From: Psychrobacter sp. NZS113
GTDB taxonomy: Bacteria > Pseudomonadota > Gammaproteobacteria > Pseudomonadales > Moraxellaceae
Direction: 5' to 3'
Assembly: GCF_015864825.1 (NCBI RefSeq)
Contig: NZ_JADYWL010000001.1
Coordinates: 1 to 64,000, forward strand
DNA length: 64,000 nucleotides
Shown here: one piece after another, positions 20,036-28,807 of the stretch
Layout of the letters: every line of letters starts with the position of its first letter
Position numbering within the stretch: position 1 is the first letter of the stretch
The notes under the pieces: model-generated
Seen by the model: only the letters and a program-made list of their open reading frames with translations
Databases searched by the model: none
What the model was told of the DNA's origin: nothing
Position numbers and translations under genes: made by a program

Positions 20036-20281
20036 ATGCTTAGCCAATTGCTTCCCATGCTCGCTATTACTTTTACTGTATTCGTCCTATTTTTTATCTT
20101 TATGGGTATTGGCTATATGGTAAAAAAGACACCACTTAGAGGGTCTTGTGGCGGTGTCGCTAAACTGATGGGCAATGAGAAGTGCTCATACTGCGGTGAT
20201 GATCCTAATAAGTGCGATTCTATTATTGCTGAACAACAAGAGAATGCACTTAAAGCCGCTCAATTAGGCAAGTCGGTATAA
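20036..20281 (+). CDS. nqrM: NQR maturation protein NqrM
   Basis: NqrM (DUF539) is needed to deliver iron to the NqrD-NqrE site during assembly of the complex. The 81-aa product has an N-terminal membrane helix (LPMLAITFTVFVLFFIFMGIG) and the conserved four-cysteine module GSCGG...KCSYCG...NKC. GAGGTG lies 6 nt upstream of the ATG at 20036, which fixes the start. An extended -10 promoter (TG-C-TATACT, 19952-19960) stands upstream, outside the MITE, so the gene should be expressed independently of apbE. A terminator follows. Confidence 0.92.
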   Translation: MLSQLLPMLAITFTVFVLFFIFMGIGYMVKKTPLRGSCGGVAKLMGNEKCSYCGDDPNKCDSIIAEQQENALKAAQLGKSV

Positions 20282-20349
20282 ATTAGATTTTTATATACAC
20301 CGCGTTTGTTACCATACGCTGGTAGTATTTGCCTGACATCTGTTCTTAT

Positions 20350-20387
20350 AATAGCGCTAGTTCTTTGAAAAGGACTGGCGCTATTTT
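20350..20387 (+). terminator. Rho-independent terminator after nqrM
   Basis: AATAGCGCTAGTTCTT pairs with AAGGACTGGCGCTATT (two G-U pairs) around a TGAA loop and is followed by TTTTT. Confidence 0.85.
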
Positions 20388-20631
20388 TATTATATTATTC
20401 AAATAATATCGCTTAGGTTATAACGCTTAGGTCATATAGTTCTTTTCAAAGTCACGACTCATATTTTGTACTCTGCACGTATTTTTAATTTGCGATTCTG
20501 TTTTACTATCCTGATTTGCCATATTAGTCACCCTCTAGGTGCTTTTTCTTTGGTGTTGTTTACAAGCGACGATTCTTCGGCGCGGTTTAACGACGTGTTC
20601 TTTTTCTTACTCTAATAATAGTCGTCCTGTT

Positions 20632-21909
20632 ATGCCTACCTCTTCTCACTCTCAATCGGATGTGTCATCACAGCCTCATTTGGATAGCGCCTCACCATTG
20701 AAGCTGCCTTCTTCGCGCTTCACGTTTTGGCTCATATTATGTGCCATGATTCTACTTGCCAGCAATATGCGAGCGCCTATCGTGGCGCTAGGCTCTATTG
20801 CGCCAGTGGTAAAAGACGCACTCAATATCTCCGAGACACAAATTGGCTGGCTAGGGGCAGTACCTATGCTAGGGTTTGCCATTGGTGCACTGATCTCACC
20901 TGCCATCGGTAAGCGCTTCGGTCTAGAAAACACACTCATTGCGATGATTGCGCTATTAACCGCCGGTATGATTATTCGCAGTATTGTGCCGACGTGGAAT
21001 TGGTTTTTGGTTGGTACGTTATTACTGACATTGGCTATCGGTTTTGCCAATACCTTAGCAGCACCCATCATCAAACAGCGTACACCCAAACATATTCCGC
21101 TAATAACAGGACTGTTTAGTCTGACTATGACGGCGACAGCAGGAGTTGTCTCGGGAGTGGTATTGCCATTGTCTGAGCAAGTAGGCTGGCAATGGGCACT
21201 AGGTGGCTGGGCAATTTTGGGTATCTTTGCGATTATTCTTTGGATTTTTCTGCGCTTGCGCCTTGGCTCATCCAGCCATCAAACAGCCGTCTTATCCTCG
21301 TCAGCTTCTTCCGACACATCTAGCAAATCTATATGGCGTTTGTCTTTTGCTTGGCAAATCGCCATCTTTATGGGTTTGCAATCATTGCTATTTTATACTG
21401 TCGCCAGCTTCTTACCCTCTATTTGGATCGGTAAAGGGTTATCCGCTGTTCGGGCAGGACATATGGCTTCGGTGTTCCAATTTATGGCGCCGATATCTAT
21501 CTTAAGCTTAACGTGGCTGATCAACCGTGGTCGCCCTATTCAAGCATTGGCAGTATTTGCGTCGGTACTAAATGTCATCGGAGTATTAGGCGTCAGTTAC
21601 TTATCACCGAATTTGGCTTGGCTATGGTCAGGTATGATGGGCATTGGTTGCTCAGCGATTTTCACCCTAAGTATGATGCTATTCTCGTTACGGACTTATA
21701 CCACCAATCAATCAAGTGAGCTGTCTGGGATGGCACAAGCCGTCGGGTACTTGATTGCGTTTTTTGGTCCATTGGGTACTGGTTGGCTACATGAAGCGAC
21801 GGGTAGCTGGGATTTACCTCTACTACTTATCTTAGTGTTAATGGTGATGAACGTGGTGATTGCGTGGCTAGTCAGTCGTCCTATTATGGTCGATGGTAAA
21901 AAGTTTTAA
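20632..21909 (+). CDS. MFS transporter of the CynX/NimT family
   Basis: A 12-helix major facilitator of about 425 aa. The first helix block (FTFWLILCAMILLASNMRAP) followed by IVALGSIAPVVKDALNISETQIGWLGAVP is typical of the cyanate/2-nitroimidazole transporter group, whose members import or export small organic molecules; the substrate here is unknown. I placed the start at the ATG at 20632, which gives a 35-40 residue polar N-terminus. An upstream in-frame GTG at 20539 would add 31 residues; neither start has a clear ribosome binding site, so this end is uncertain. A long Ser-rich loop (about residue 215) separates the two halves. Confidence 0.88.
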   Translation: MPTSSHSQSDVSSQPHLDSASPLKLPSSRFTFWLILCAMILLASNMRAPIVALGSIAPVVKDALNISETQIGWLGAVPMLGFAIGALISPAIGKRFGLENTLIAMIALLTAGMIIRSIVPTWNWFLVGTLLLTLAIGFANTLAAPIIKQRTPKHIPLITGLFSLTMTATAGVVSGVVLPLSEQVGWQWALGGWAILGIFAIILWIFLRLRLGSSSHQTAVLSSSASSDTSSKSIWRLSFAWQIAIFMGLQSLLFYTVASFLPSIWIGKGLSAVRAGHMASVFQFMAPISILSLTWLINRGRPIQALAVFASVLNVIGVLGVSYLSPNLAWLWSGMMGIGCSAIFTLSMMLFSLRTYTTNQSSELSGMAQAVGYLIAFFGPLGTGWLHEATGSWDLPLLLILVLMVMNVVIAWLVSRPIMVDGKKF

Positions 21910-22003
21910 TAGTTACGATTAGATAAAGTAACCTTCGGATAATACTGGTATCTGTCTTATTTTGCTACACTGTTTCGATTGCATATAAGACAGAATAACT
22001 ATC

Positions 22004-22867
22004 ATGAAAGTATTTCCTCATTTCTCTCGACGCTTGCCAGCAATGGCAGTGCTGACTATCGCCGTGGCTATCAGTGGTTGCCAAAAAGACGCTGAACCAA
22101 CTGACGCGACCGATTCGCAAAATACCAGCTCGCAAAACACTGATGTCCAAGCCGTTAATACTCAAAATGACACCAGTGAAGTAATGACTGACGCGCCCGT
22201 ATCTGCCGACCAACAAATCGACTCTCCATTGACGATATTAGCGCTTGGCGACTCATTGACTGAAGGGCTGGGGGTTGAGAGTGATGCCAATTATCCTGCT
22301 CAGTTAGAAGCTAGCTTAAAAGAGCTAGGCTATACCAATGCCAAAGTCATCAACTCAGGCTTAAGTGGTGAAACCAGTACTGGCTTAGTTAATCGTCTAG
22401 ACTGGGTAGCGCAGACCAAACCTGACATTACCATCTTAACGATTGGTGCCAACGATGCCATGCGCGGCTTAGATGTAGCGACGATTGAAGCCAATATCCG
22501 TACTGCGGTCAAAACGCTGCAAGACAATGGTAGTCACGTGATCTTAGGGGGTATGTCGATCTATGACAATCTTGGTAATGACTATGTGTCCGCGTTTTCA
22601 GACATCTATCCTCGTGTGGCAAAAGACATGAATGTGCCCCTTATCCCTTTCTTTTTAGAAGGCGTGGGCGGTGACCCTGAGCTGAATCAAGCCGATGCAA
22701 TTCATCCGACCAAAGAAGGCTATCAGATTATCGTCAAAGACAATATCTTGCCTATCTTAAAGCCTGAGATTGAAAAATTAAAAGCCAGTAATAGCACTAA
22801 TACGACAGCATCAAACACGCCTAATGAACTAGCATCAAACAACACGCCAACTGAGACCACGCAATGA
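22004..22867 (+). CDS. tesA: TesA-type SGNH esterase/lysophospholipase lipoprotein
   Basis: A 287-aa hydrolase of the thioesterase I / lysophospholipase L1 family that acts on acyl esters or thioesters in the cell envelope. It carries a lipoprotein signal (lipobox ISGC, Cys at about 26), a low-complexity Thr/Asn/Gln linker, then the SGNH blocks GDSLTEG, a central Gly in NSGLSGETS, GANDAMRG, and DAIHPTKEGY holding the catalytic Asp and His. E. coli TesA is soluble in the periplasm; the lipobox here predicts a tethered form. The C-terminal 30 residues are again low complexity. The stop overlaps the ybbA start (ATGA), so the three genes form one operon. Confidence 0.9.
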   Translation: MKVFPHFSRRLPAMAVLTIAVAISGCQKDAEPTDATDSQNTSSQNTDVQAVNTQNDTSEVMTDAPVSADQQIDSPLTILALGDSLTEGLGVESDANYPAQLEASLKELGYTNAKVINSGLSGETSTGLVNRLDWVAQTKPDITILTIGANDAMRGLDVATIEANIRTAVKTLQDNGSHVILGGMSIYDNLGNDYVSAFSDIYPRVAKDMNVPLIPFFLEGVGGDPELNQADAIHPTKEGYQIIVKDNILPILKPEIEKLKASNSTNTTASNTPNELASNNTPTETTQ

Positions 22868-23592
22868 CATCATCACCTTCAGCTGACACAGTGACGACGC
22901 CTACCGCTACAACAAAAGCATTACTGACCGCCTCGCATTTAAACAAAACCGTACAAGTCGGCGAACAAACCCTATCTATTATTAAAGACGTGAACGTTCA
23001 TATTAATGCGGGCGAGTTTGTGGTCATTATGGGCAAGTCTGGCTCTGGTAAATCGACGTTATTGGGATTGCTAGCAGCACTCGACTACCCTGATAGTGGC
23101 ACTGTTGAGCTGGCAGACCAAATGCTCAGCAGCCTTGATGAAGATGCACTCGCAGCCATCCGTCAGCGTGACATGGGTTTTGTGTTTCAGTCATTTCACT
23201 TGCTGCCAACGCTAACCGTGGCAGAAAACATTGCCTTCCCGCTAGATATTGCGAGGCAGCCAAACCCTGCACGAGTCGATGAATTAATCGAAGCCGTTGG
23301 ACTCGGACATAGACGTGACAGCTTGCCCAACCAATTATCAGGCGGTGAGCAGCAACGTACGGCTGTCGCCCGCGCATTGGTTTCGCATCCAAAAATCGTA
23401 TTCGCTGATGAACCTACGGGGAACTTGGATGAGCAAAACGCCGACCAAGTTATGCAGCTATTGTTGGATTTAAGACATCAAGTCGGTTCGGCATTGGTCG
23501 TCGTGACCCATGACCCCGCACTGGCTGAGATGGCAGACCGAGTCATTACCATGCATGACGGTATGATAGACGGGTCAGCTGCCAATGGATAA
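22864..23592 (+). CDS. ybbA: ABC transporter ATP-binding protein YbbA
   Basis: A 242-aa ATPase of the LolD/MacB-like group. Walker A is GKSGSGKST, the signature is LSGGEQQR, Walker B is IVFADEPTGNLD, and the H-loop is VVTHDP. It pairs with the permease encoded immediately downstream (8-nt overlap). In E. coli YbbA-YbbP sits beside tesA, and the conserved linkage suggests a role in handling lipids or hydrophobic compounds released in the envelope; the substrate is unproven. E. coli has tesA divergent to ybbAP, whereas here all three run in the same direction. Confidence 0.93.
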   Translation: MTSSPSADTVTTPTATTKALLTASHLNKTVQVGEQTLSIIKDVNVHINAGEFVVIMGKSGSGKSTLLGLLAALDYPDSGTVELADQMLSSLDEDALAAIRQRDMGFVFQSFHLLPTLTVAENIAFPLDIARQPNPARVDELIEAVGLGHRRDSLPNQLSGGEQQRTAVARALVSHPKIVFADEPTGNLDEQNADQVMQLLLDLRHQVGSALVVVTHDPALAEMADRVITMHDGMIDGSAANG

Positions 23593-26200
23593 GCCTTCTA
23601 TAGATGCCAATGGCAACGATGCCGATGTGAAACAAAGCAAAAGTAGCAATCCCTTCACTGCGCGTACTTTAGGTGCGAAAGCGTTGTCTCGTAGTTGGTG
23701 GCGACGCTGGGTATATCCCCTGCTCTTTTTGCTAACACTGATGCTATCGCTTGCCACTTATCTGACCTTGGACTCTATCCAACAGTCAGTAAATACCTAT
23801 GTCAATGACAATCAGCTGGCACTCGTTGGCGGTGATTTAATATTAGAAAGCAATCAAGCATGGCCTGAGGAAGTATTGGCGCAAGTCCAGACGTTGCCTG
23901 ATAGCCAAACGGTTTATGATTATCAATTCAATGCTATGTTGGTTGCAGCAGACCAGACACTGTTGGCTCGTATCAAAGGCGTTACTGCTGCTTATCCTTT
24001 ATACGGTGAGGTTGAACTGGCATCAGGCAAACCCTTGTCCGAACAGCTGAGTGCGACCAACGTGGTGGTCGCGCCTGAAGTTCTTAGAAGTCTAAACGTC
24101 GCTATCGGTGACAGTATCAATATCGGTGAGGGAAAATTCACCATCAGTGATGAGCTCGTCAAAGAACCAGATCGCCCATTAACGGCATTCGGTTTTGGTG
24201 GTCGCGTCATGATGCAGCAAGACGCTTTAGAATCGACCAATCTAATTGGTCAGCGCAGTCGAGTCAGTTATCAAATCGAGATAGCAGGCACGCCAGAAGT
24301 TATTGCCACTCAGCGTGAGCAGCTGACACAGATGCTGGTGAATTATCCTGAGATTGAGCTGTCTGACCCTACCTCAGAGGAGACGTCTGTCTCACGTATC
24401 TCTGACAATGTCCTGATGTTCCTTAAATTGCTAGTCATCGCCGTTCTATTATTATCTGCGGTTGCCATGTATGGGGTCATCACTGCGTTTGTGACCAAAC
24501 AGCAATCCAACGATGCCATACGCATGGCTTTGGGTGAGACCAATCGTTCGATTAAGCGTAGCTATTACTGGCTCCTATTAATCATGTCTGTCTTGGCCTG
24601 CGTCGCCGCCGTATCGCTCAGCCTTGTGTTACTCAAGATTGGTCAACCGTATCTGACGGCTATTTTACCGTCAGATTTAGGATTGGCCATTAACCCGATT
24701 AGTATCTTCAAAACCATCGTCATAGCCCTTGTCATGACGCTGCTGATTACCCAGCGTAGTCTGCGTGCGCTTGATGGCACGAAACCTGCGGCACTGCTCA
24801 ATCAAAGCACAGGGCAATCATCAAAACGTTTGCCTTGGCAGCAGCGGATGCCATTCTTGCGCTATGGTTTATTATTCATCGGGCTGTATGCCTTCCTTGC
24901 TTACGAAGTGCAATCTTTAGCGTTGGGCGCACAGATACTGGTTGGATTGATTGTATTCATTGCGATATTTTGGGCATTGGCACGCGGTTGGCTCTGGTTG
25001 TTGGCGCGCATCGCCACTGGCAAAAAAATCAGCTGGATGCAGCGTATTGCGATTCATAATCTGGCACGTAAAGGCAATCAGTCGGCGTTGTTCTTTGTGA
25101 CATTGTCATTATCCGTCGCGGTATTGACCCTTATCACGTCGATTAACCATAGTATCAATGAGCAGTTTATCAATGCCTATCCTGAAGATGCGCCAAATCT
25201 ATTTTTGTTAGATGTACAAACCGAGCAGCACGATAAGATAGACAGTATTCTCAAAGAACCTGTCACGTATTATCCAGTGATTCGAGCACGTATCGGTACG
25301 GCTAATGGTGTCGAACCCAAAGATATCGACGCGCCTGAAGGCGAAGACGACCCTACTCGCGTGTTCAATTTAAGTTATTCCGATAGCATCATGGACACAG
25401 AGTTTATTACCGAGTCGCTGACTGACGATGCGCTTTATACGCCCATTGAAAATCAGGATGCGAGTGCCTCTGCGATCTCGCAAGTGCAGCCGTTGTCTAT
25501 TTTGGACACGGCAGCCGAGATGCTAAATGTCGGCATGGGTGATCAAATCAGCTTTAATATTCAAGGTATCGAGTTGATTGGCGAGATTACCAGTATTCGC
25601 TCACGTTTCGAGCGTGGCCCTAGCCCGTTTTTCTACTTCTTGTTTGAGCCTGAGATACTGGCGAGCGCACCGCAAATTCAATTTGCGACGGCGCATGTCT
25701 CTGCCGATGATATTCCTGACCTGCAAGGTGAGCTGGTACGCGAATTCCCAGCGGTGACCAGTATTGACGGTACGATTATCGCGGAGCAAGTCCAAGGGTT
25801 GGTCGCGCAGATGAGCCGCTTGGTGTATATCTTTACTTTGCTTGCCCTGCTTACGGGCATCATGGTGCTCATCAGCTCGCTACTCTCTACGTCACAAGAT
25901 CGTATGAAAGAGAGTGCTTCGTTTAGACTACTCGGTATGCAAAAGCGTGACTTGTATATGCTCAATATTTTAGAGCTGGGTGTGCTTGGGATTAGTGCGG
26001 CGACATTTGCGGTGATTATCGCCACTGGTGGTGCTTGGCTGGCGGTTACTCAGTGGTTCAATCTGCGCTTTAGTGTGCCGTGGGCAAACTTAGGACTTGG
26101 CGGTATTGCGTTAGTTGCCTTGCTGTTTGCCATTGCCATTATTTATGTGAGATTGGTGATTGGTCGCGGGATTATGGCGCGGGTAAGGGCTATGGTTTAG
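23585..26200 (+). CDS. ybbP: ABC transporter permease YbbP (FtsX family)
   Basis: An 871-aa inner-membrane permease with the YbbP layout: one N-terminal helix (about 38-60), a large periplasmic domain, several helices in the middle (FLKLLVIAVLLLSAVAMYGVITAF onward), a second periplasmic domain, and three C-terminal helices. The FtsX-type coupling region QDRMKESASFRLLGMQKRDL is present near residue 775. It overlaps ybbA by 8 nt. It probably works as a mechanotransmitter or lipid/lysophospholipid exporter with YbbA, by analogy with related MacB-type systems. Confidence 0.92.
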   Translation: MDKPSIDANGNDADVKQSKSSNPFTARTLGAKALSRSWWRRWVYPLLFLLTLMLSLATYLTLDSIQQSVNTYVNDNQLALVGGDLILESNQAWPEEVLAQVQTLPDSQTVYDYQFNAMLVAADQTLLARIKGVTAAYPLYGEVELASGKPLSEQLSATNVVVAPEVLRSLNVAIGDSINIGEGKFTISDELVKEPDRPLTAFGFGGRVMMQQDALESTNLIGQRSRVSYQIEIAGTPEVIATQREQLTQMLVNYPEIELSDPTSEETSVSRISDNVLMFLKLLVIAVLLLSAVAMYGVITAFVTKQQSNDAIRMALGETNRSIKRSYYWLLLIMSVLACVAAVSLSLVLLKIGQPYLTAILPSDLGLAINPISIFKTIVIALVMTLLITQRSLRALDGTKPAALLNQSTGQSSKRLPWQQRMPFLRYGLLFIGLYAFLAYEVQSLALGAQILVGLIVFIAIFWALARGWLWLLARIATGKKISWMQRIAIHNLARKGNQSALFFVTLSLSVAVLTLITSINHSINEQFINAYPEDAPNLFLLDVQTEQHDKIDSILKEPVTYYPVIRARIGTANGVEPKDIDAPEGEDDPTRVFNLSYSDSIMDTEFITESLTDDALYTPIENQDASASAISQVQPLSILDTAAEMLNVGMGDQISFNIQGIELIGEITSIRSRFERGPSPFFYFLFEPEILASAPQIQFATAHVSADDIPDLQGELVREFPAVTSIDGTIIAEQVQGLVAQMSRLVYIFTLLALLTGIMVLISSLLSTSQDRMKESASFRLLGMQKRDLYMLNILELGVLGISAATFAVIIATGGAWLAVTQWFNLRFSVPWANLGLGGIALVALLFAIAIIYVRLVIGRGIMARVRAMV

Positions 26201-26433
26201 ATACGTAAAGGAACTTGCGGTCTATAAAAATACAAAGTATTTCTTCAAATTTTAATTAGTAACATTCCTAAAATCCTTATAGTACGTGGTACGATAATAG
26301 GTAATATAAGTTTGATAATCTAAAGTAATATTATTATATAGTGTCAGGAAATAGGTTCAGATTAACCAATAGAGTTTGTTTTTTACACATATAACTTTTT
26401 ACTGAACATACAACTTCAAAATAAGGATATAAA

Positions 26434-26850
26434 ATGAAAAAATTAAATTATAAAGGTTTTCATAATTGTGAATCTTCTTGTCATTATGTAATTGGTGAAA
26501 TTGATGATAAACAAGCTTTAATATTTTATACTGACAAGATTCGAGGGACTAGCGTAACAAACTTAATTGAAGATGTAACCACTCAAGTCTTAGCGTCTGA
26601 TCTACCAGAGGTTTCTCCTAAAGACATAAGAGTATTTGAACACTATAGCCCTCAACTTGATCCTATTTGGGAATGGAGGGAAGTTATATTTGAAGACTTC
26701 TCAGGAGGTAAGCAGAAAGGAGGTCTTATAAAAAGAATTAAAAATAAGGTGTTTTCGATTCATACGGATGAAAGTTATTATGTGTATAGTCCTCATTGGA
26801 AACCTGTATCAAAAATAGATATCGAGAATCTTTCAAGACTAATTGGTTAA
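26434..26850 (+). CDS. Hypothetical protein in AT-rich island
   Basis: A 138-aa soluble protein I do not recognise. It is rich in Asp, Glu, Lys and aromatic residues, without signal peptide or membrane segment; a Trp-rich centre (DPIWEWREVIFEDF) and a tail with YYVYSPHWKP stand out. AAGGA about 6 nt upstream supports the start. Base composition is clearly more AT-rich than the flanking ybbP and avtA. It converges on the Ser/Thr kinase gene 73 nt away, and the two together look like an accessory insertion between conserved genes. Confidence 0.65.
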   Translation: MKKLNYKGFHNCESSCHYVIGEIDDKQALIFYTDKIRGTSVTNLIEDVTTQVLASDLPEVSPKDIRVFEHYSPQLDPIWEWREVIFEDFSGGKQKGGLIKRIKNKVFSIHTDESYYVYSPHWKPVSKIDIENLSRLIG

Positions 26851-26923
26851 CTAGATATATGTTATGCAAAATAATTAACCTGTTAGTTTAATAATAGCTC
26901 AGTTACTGTCAAAGCATTTTGTT

Positions 26924-28372
26924 CTATGTAGTAGCAAGGTGCTCTGCATGATTTAGAGCGCCCTTAGTTATGTAACTTCTAAACTCATCTTCTGACATTT
27001 TATTATGTCTTCCGTCATAAGTAGCTGATGTAAGATTGTAAATTGAACGTGTGCTAAATATTACAAATGAACCACCAACATACCTACATATTAGGTTTGC
27101 AGAGTCTGGCAAATCCTCACCATTGTATTCATTATAATCCCAGTGAACTCTTTCAATATACAACGTCGGCTCAATTTCAACAACTTCTTCAAATAAGTAA
27201 GTAGAGCAGGAATTATCATACACGCCTGTATATGAAGATATTTCAGCCTCTAACCTAAAGTAGTTCCATTGAGCATCTACACCGAAAGATTCATAAGTAA
27301 GCTTTTTCGGTTTGAAAATATAGTATAGCTTTGAAGATATCTTTATAGCTATAAAACCTTTTTCATTGGCCATCTTTGCACCAATAAACGTATTACCTCC
27401 TCCATCAGGTAAGAACATGTGGTTCAAACTTTTAACCTGTGCAATTTGATTTAATATAATTAAAATATCATCTTTATCAACCCAAGTTACCGATTTCGGT
27501 GCTCCAGCAGGAAATATACTACGTTGTAAATCAAACCATTCTGTTAAGTTTTTCAAATGGAAGTCGTCATTAAGTTCTATCCACTCTTTTAATCTTTTGA
27601 CAACCTCTATCATTTTTGGTCGTTTTTTTGGAGAATGTTCAGTGCATTCTGTTAATAGAACATCAAGTGGTTTAGAGTACATCCCTTCACAATATTTATT
27701 TAAGCTTACAGTTGATAAAACATTATACTGTCCATCAAAGCATTGAATATCACCAGTAATTGCAATCCAAAGAGTCTTAGCAAATGAATATATATCCGCC
27801 AATTCACCATCTGCTATATTTGCATTACGTCTCATTTCTGGAGCCATAGTGAACTTAGGACCTACATCCTTACCTTCTTCAGTAAAGTTGTTACTACTAG
27901 GATATTTAACGAGCCCAAAATCTGCTAAATACAATCTGTCGTTTAAAAATAAAATATTTGCAGGCTTAATATCACGATGATAATATTTTCCATTGTGCAA
28001 ATTCTTTAAAGTTTCTCCTAAAGCCAATATGTGTTTAAGAACCTCCAAGATGTTCTTATTTTTTCTCCATTCGGTAAATCGAATACCTACTGGCATCACG
28101 AACCACGGTAAACTTTCTTTGATATCGCTAGGTAAATGGTATTCAGTGATCTTAATAACCCCACCAATACTCTGATTAGCGAGAATGGCATTAACTTCAC
28201 TTTTAAAACGTGCATACGTGCTTTCTCTAGGGTATTTTAAGACTTTAATGGCACCTACTTTCCCATTCTTAGTTGCATGCCATACTTCTGCATTCCCCCC
28301 ATGACCTAATCTTTCTACAAATATCCAGCCACCAACCATAGTGTTCTTTTTATATCTTTTTCTACTAGACAT
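26924..28372 (-). CDS. Eukaryotic-like Ser/Thr protein kinase
   Basis: A 482-aa cytoplasmic kinase with a complete Hanks-type catalytic domain: glycine loop GHGGNAEV (23-30), ATP lysine Lys43, helix-C glutamate near Glu59, HRDIKPANI (132-140, catalytic Asp134), DFG at 151-153 and APE at 177-179. It should therefore be active. No transmembrane helix or PASTA repeat is present. The C-terminal half (about 290-482) matches no domain I recognise and may sense a ligand or hold a substrate. AT content is higher than in neighbouring core genes, suggesting transfer. A 12-bp palindrome (TTAGCATGCTAA, 28420-28431) lies 48 nt upstream of the start. Similar stand-alone kinases occur in phage-defence islands, but nothing here proves that role. 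Confidence 0.88.
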   Translation of the reverse strand: MSSRKRYKKNTMVGGWIFVERLGHGGNAEVWHATKNGKVGAIKVLKYPRESTYARFKSEVNAILANQSIGGVIKITEYHLPSDIKESLPWFVMPVGIRFTEWRKNKNILEVLKHILALGETLKNLHNGKYYHRDIKPANILFLNDRLYLADFGLVKYPSSNNFTEEGKDVGPKFTMAPEMRRNANIADGELADIYSFAKTLWIAITGDIQCFDGQYNVLSTVSLNKYCEGMYSKPLDVLLTECTEHSPKKRPKMIEVVKRLKEWIELNDDFHLKNLTEWFDLQRSIFPAGAPKSVTWVDKDDILIILNQIAQVKSLNHMFLPDGGGNTFIGAKMANEKGFIAIKISSKLYYIFKPKKLTYESFGVDAQWNYFRLEAEISSYTGVYDNSCSTYLFEEVVEIEPTLYIERVHWDYNEYNGEDLPDSANLICRYVGGSFVIFSTRSIYNLTSATYDGRHNKMSEDEFRSYITKGALNHAEHLATT

Positions 28373-28807
28373 CTAAATACCTTCAATTTTTTAGAAATAA
28401 TATGTAATAGTATTAATTATTAGCATGCTAACTATATTTGAATATACTAGTAAAATAGTATTAAATATATTCCCCAACATGTTAAACATTAGAATACCAA
28501 AATTATTTAGTTTGTTTTTTAATACTTTAGATTTTGTATTACTCAATACTTAACAAAGCTTTTCAATAGTCGCGTTAGAAATGCGAATGGCGAGATTAGC
28601 TCCAAAACCTCACCCCCCTAAGGCCTCAAACCAAAACGCCTTCTACTCACCTAGAAGGCGTTTTTTTACTTCACAACCTGTATAGACATATAAGTCGATA
28701 TCCACCCTGCACTTTGCTTATTTTATACTTCCCATTTGCTATACTAGCCTAACTTTTATCAATCAAATTCCTTCTTACAACATCCTCCAAAACAGCATGG
28801 TAGTCTT
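28373..28807. other. Intergenic region: kinase promoter, orphan terminator, avtA promoter
   Basis: Between the divergent kinase and avtA. It contains the palindrome TTAGCATGCTAA (28420-28431), a second inverted repeat ATACTA/TAGTAT (28444-28461), an orphan terminator at 28633-28667, and an extended -10 (TG-C-TATACT at 28737-28745) for avtA. No open frame of note. Confidence 0.5.
28633..28667 (+). terminator. Orphan rho-independent terminator
   Basis: AAAACGCCTTCT (28633-28644) pairs perfectly with AGAAGGCGTTTT (28653-28664) and is followed by more T. No plus-strand gene ends upstream of it: the preceding gene runs the other way. It may close a small RNA starting somewhere after 28500, or be a relic of a lost gene. 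Confidence 0.75.
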
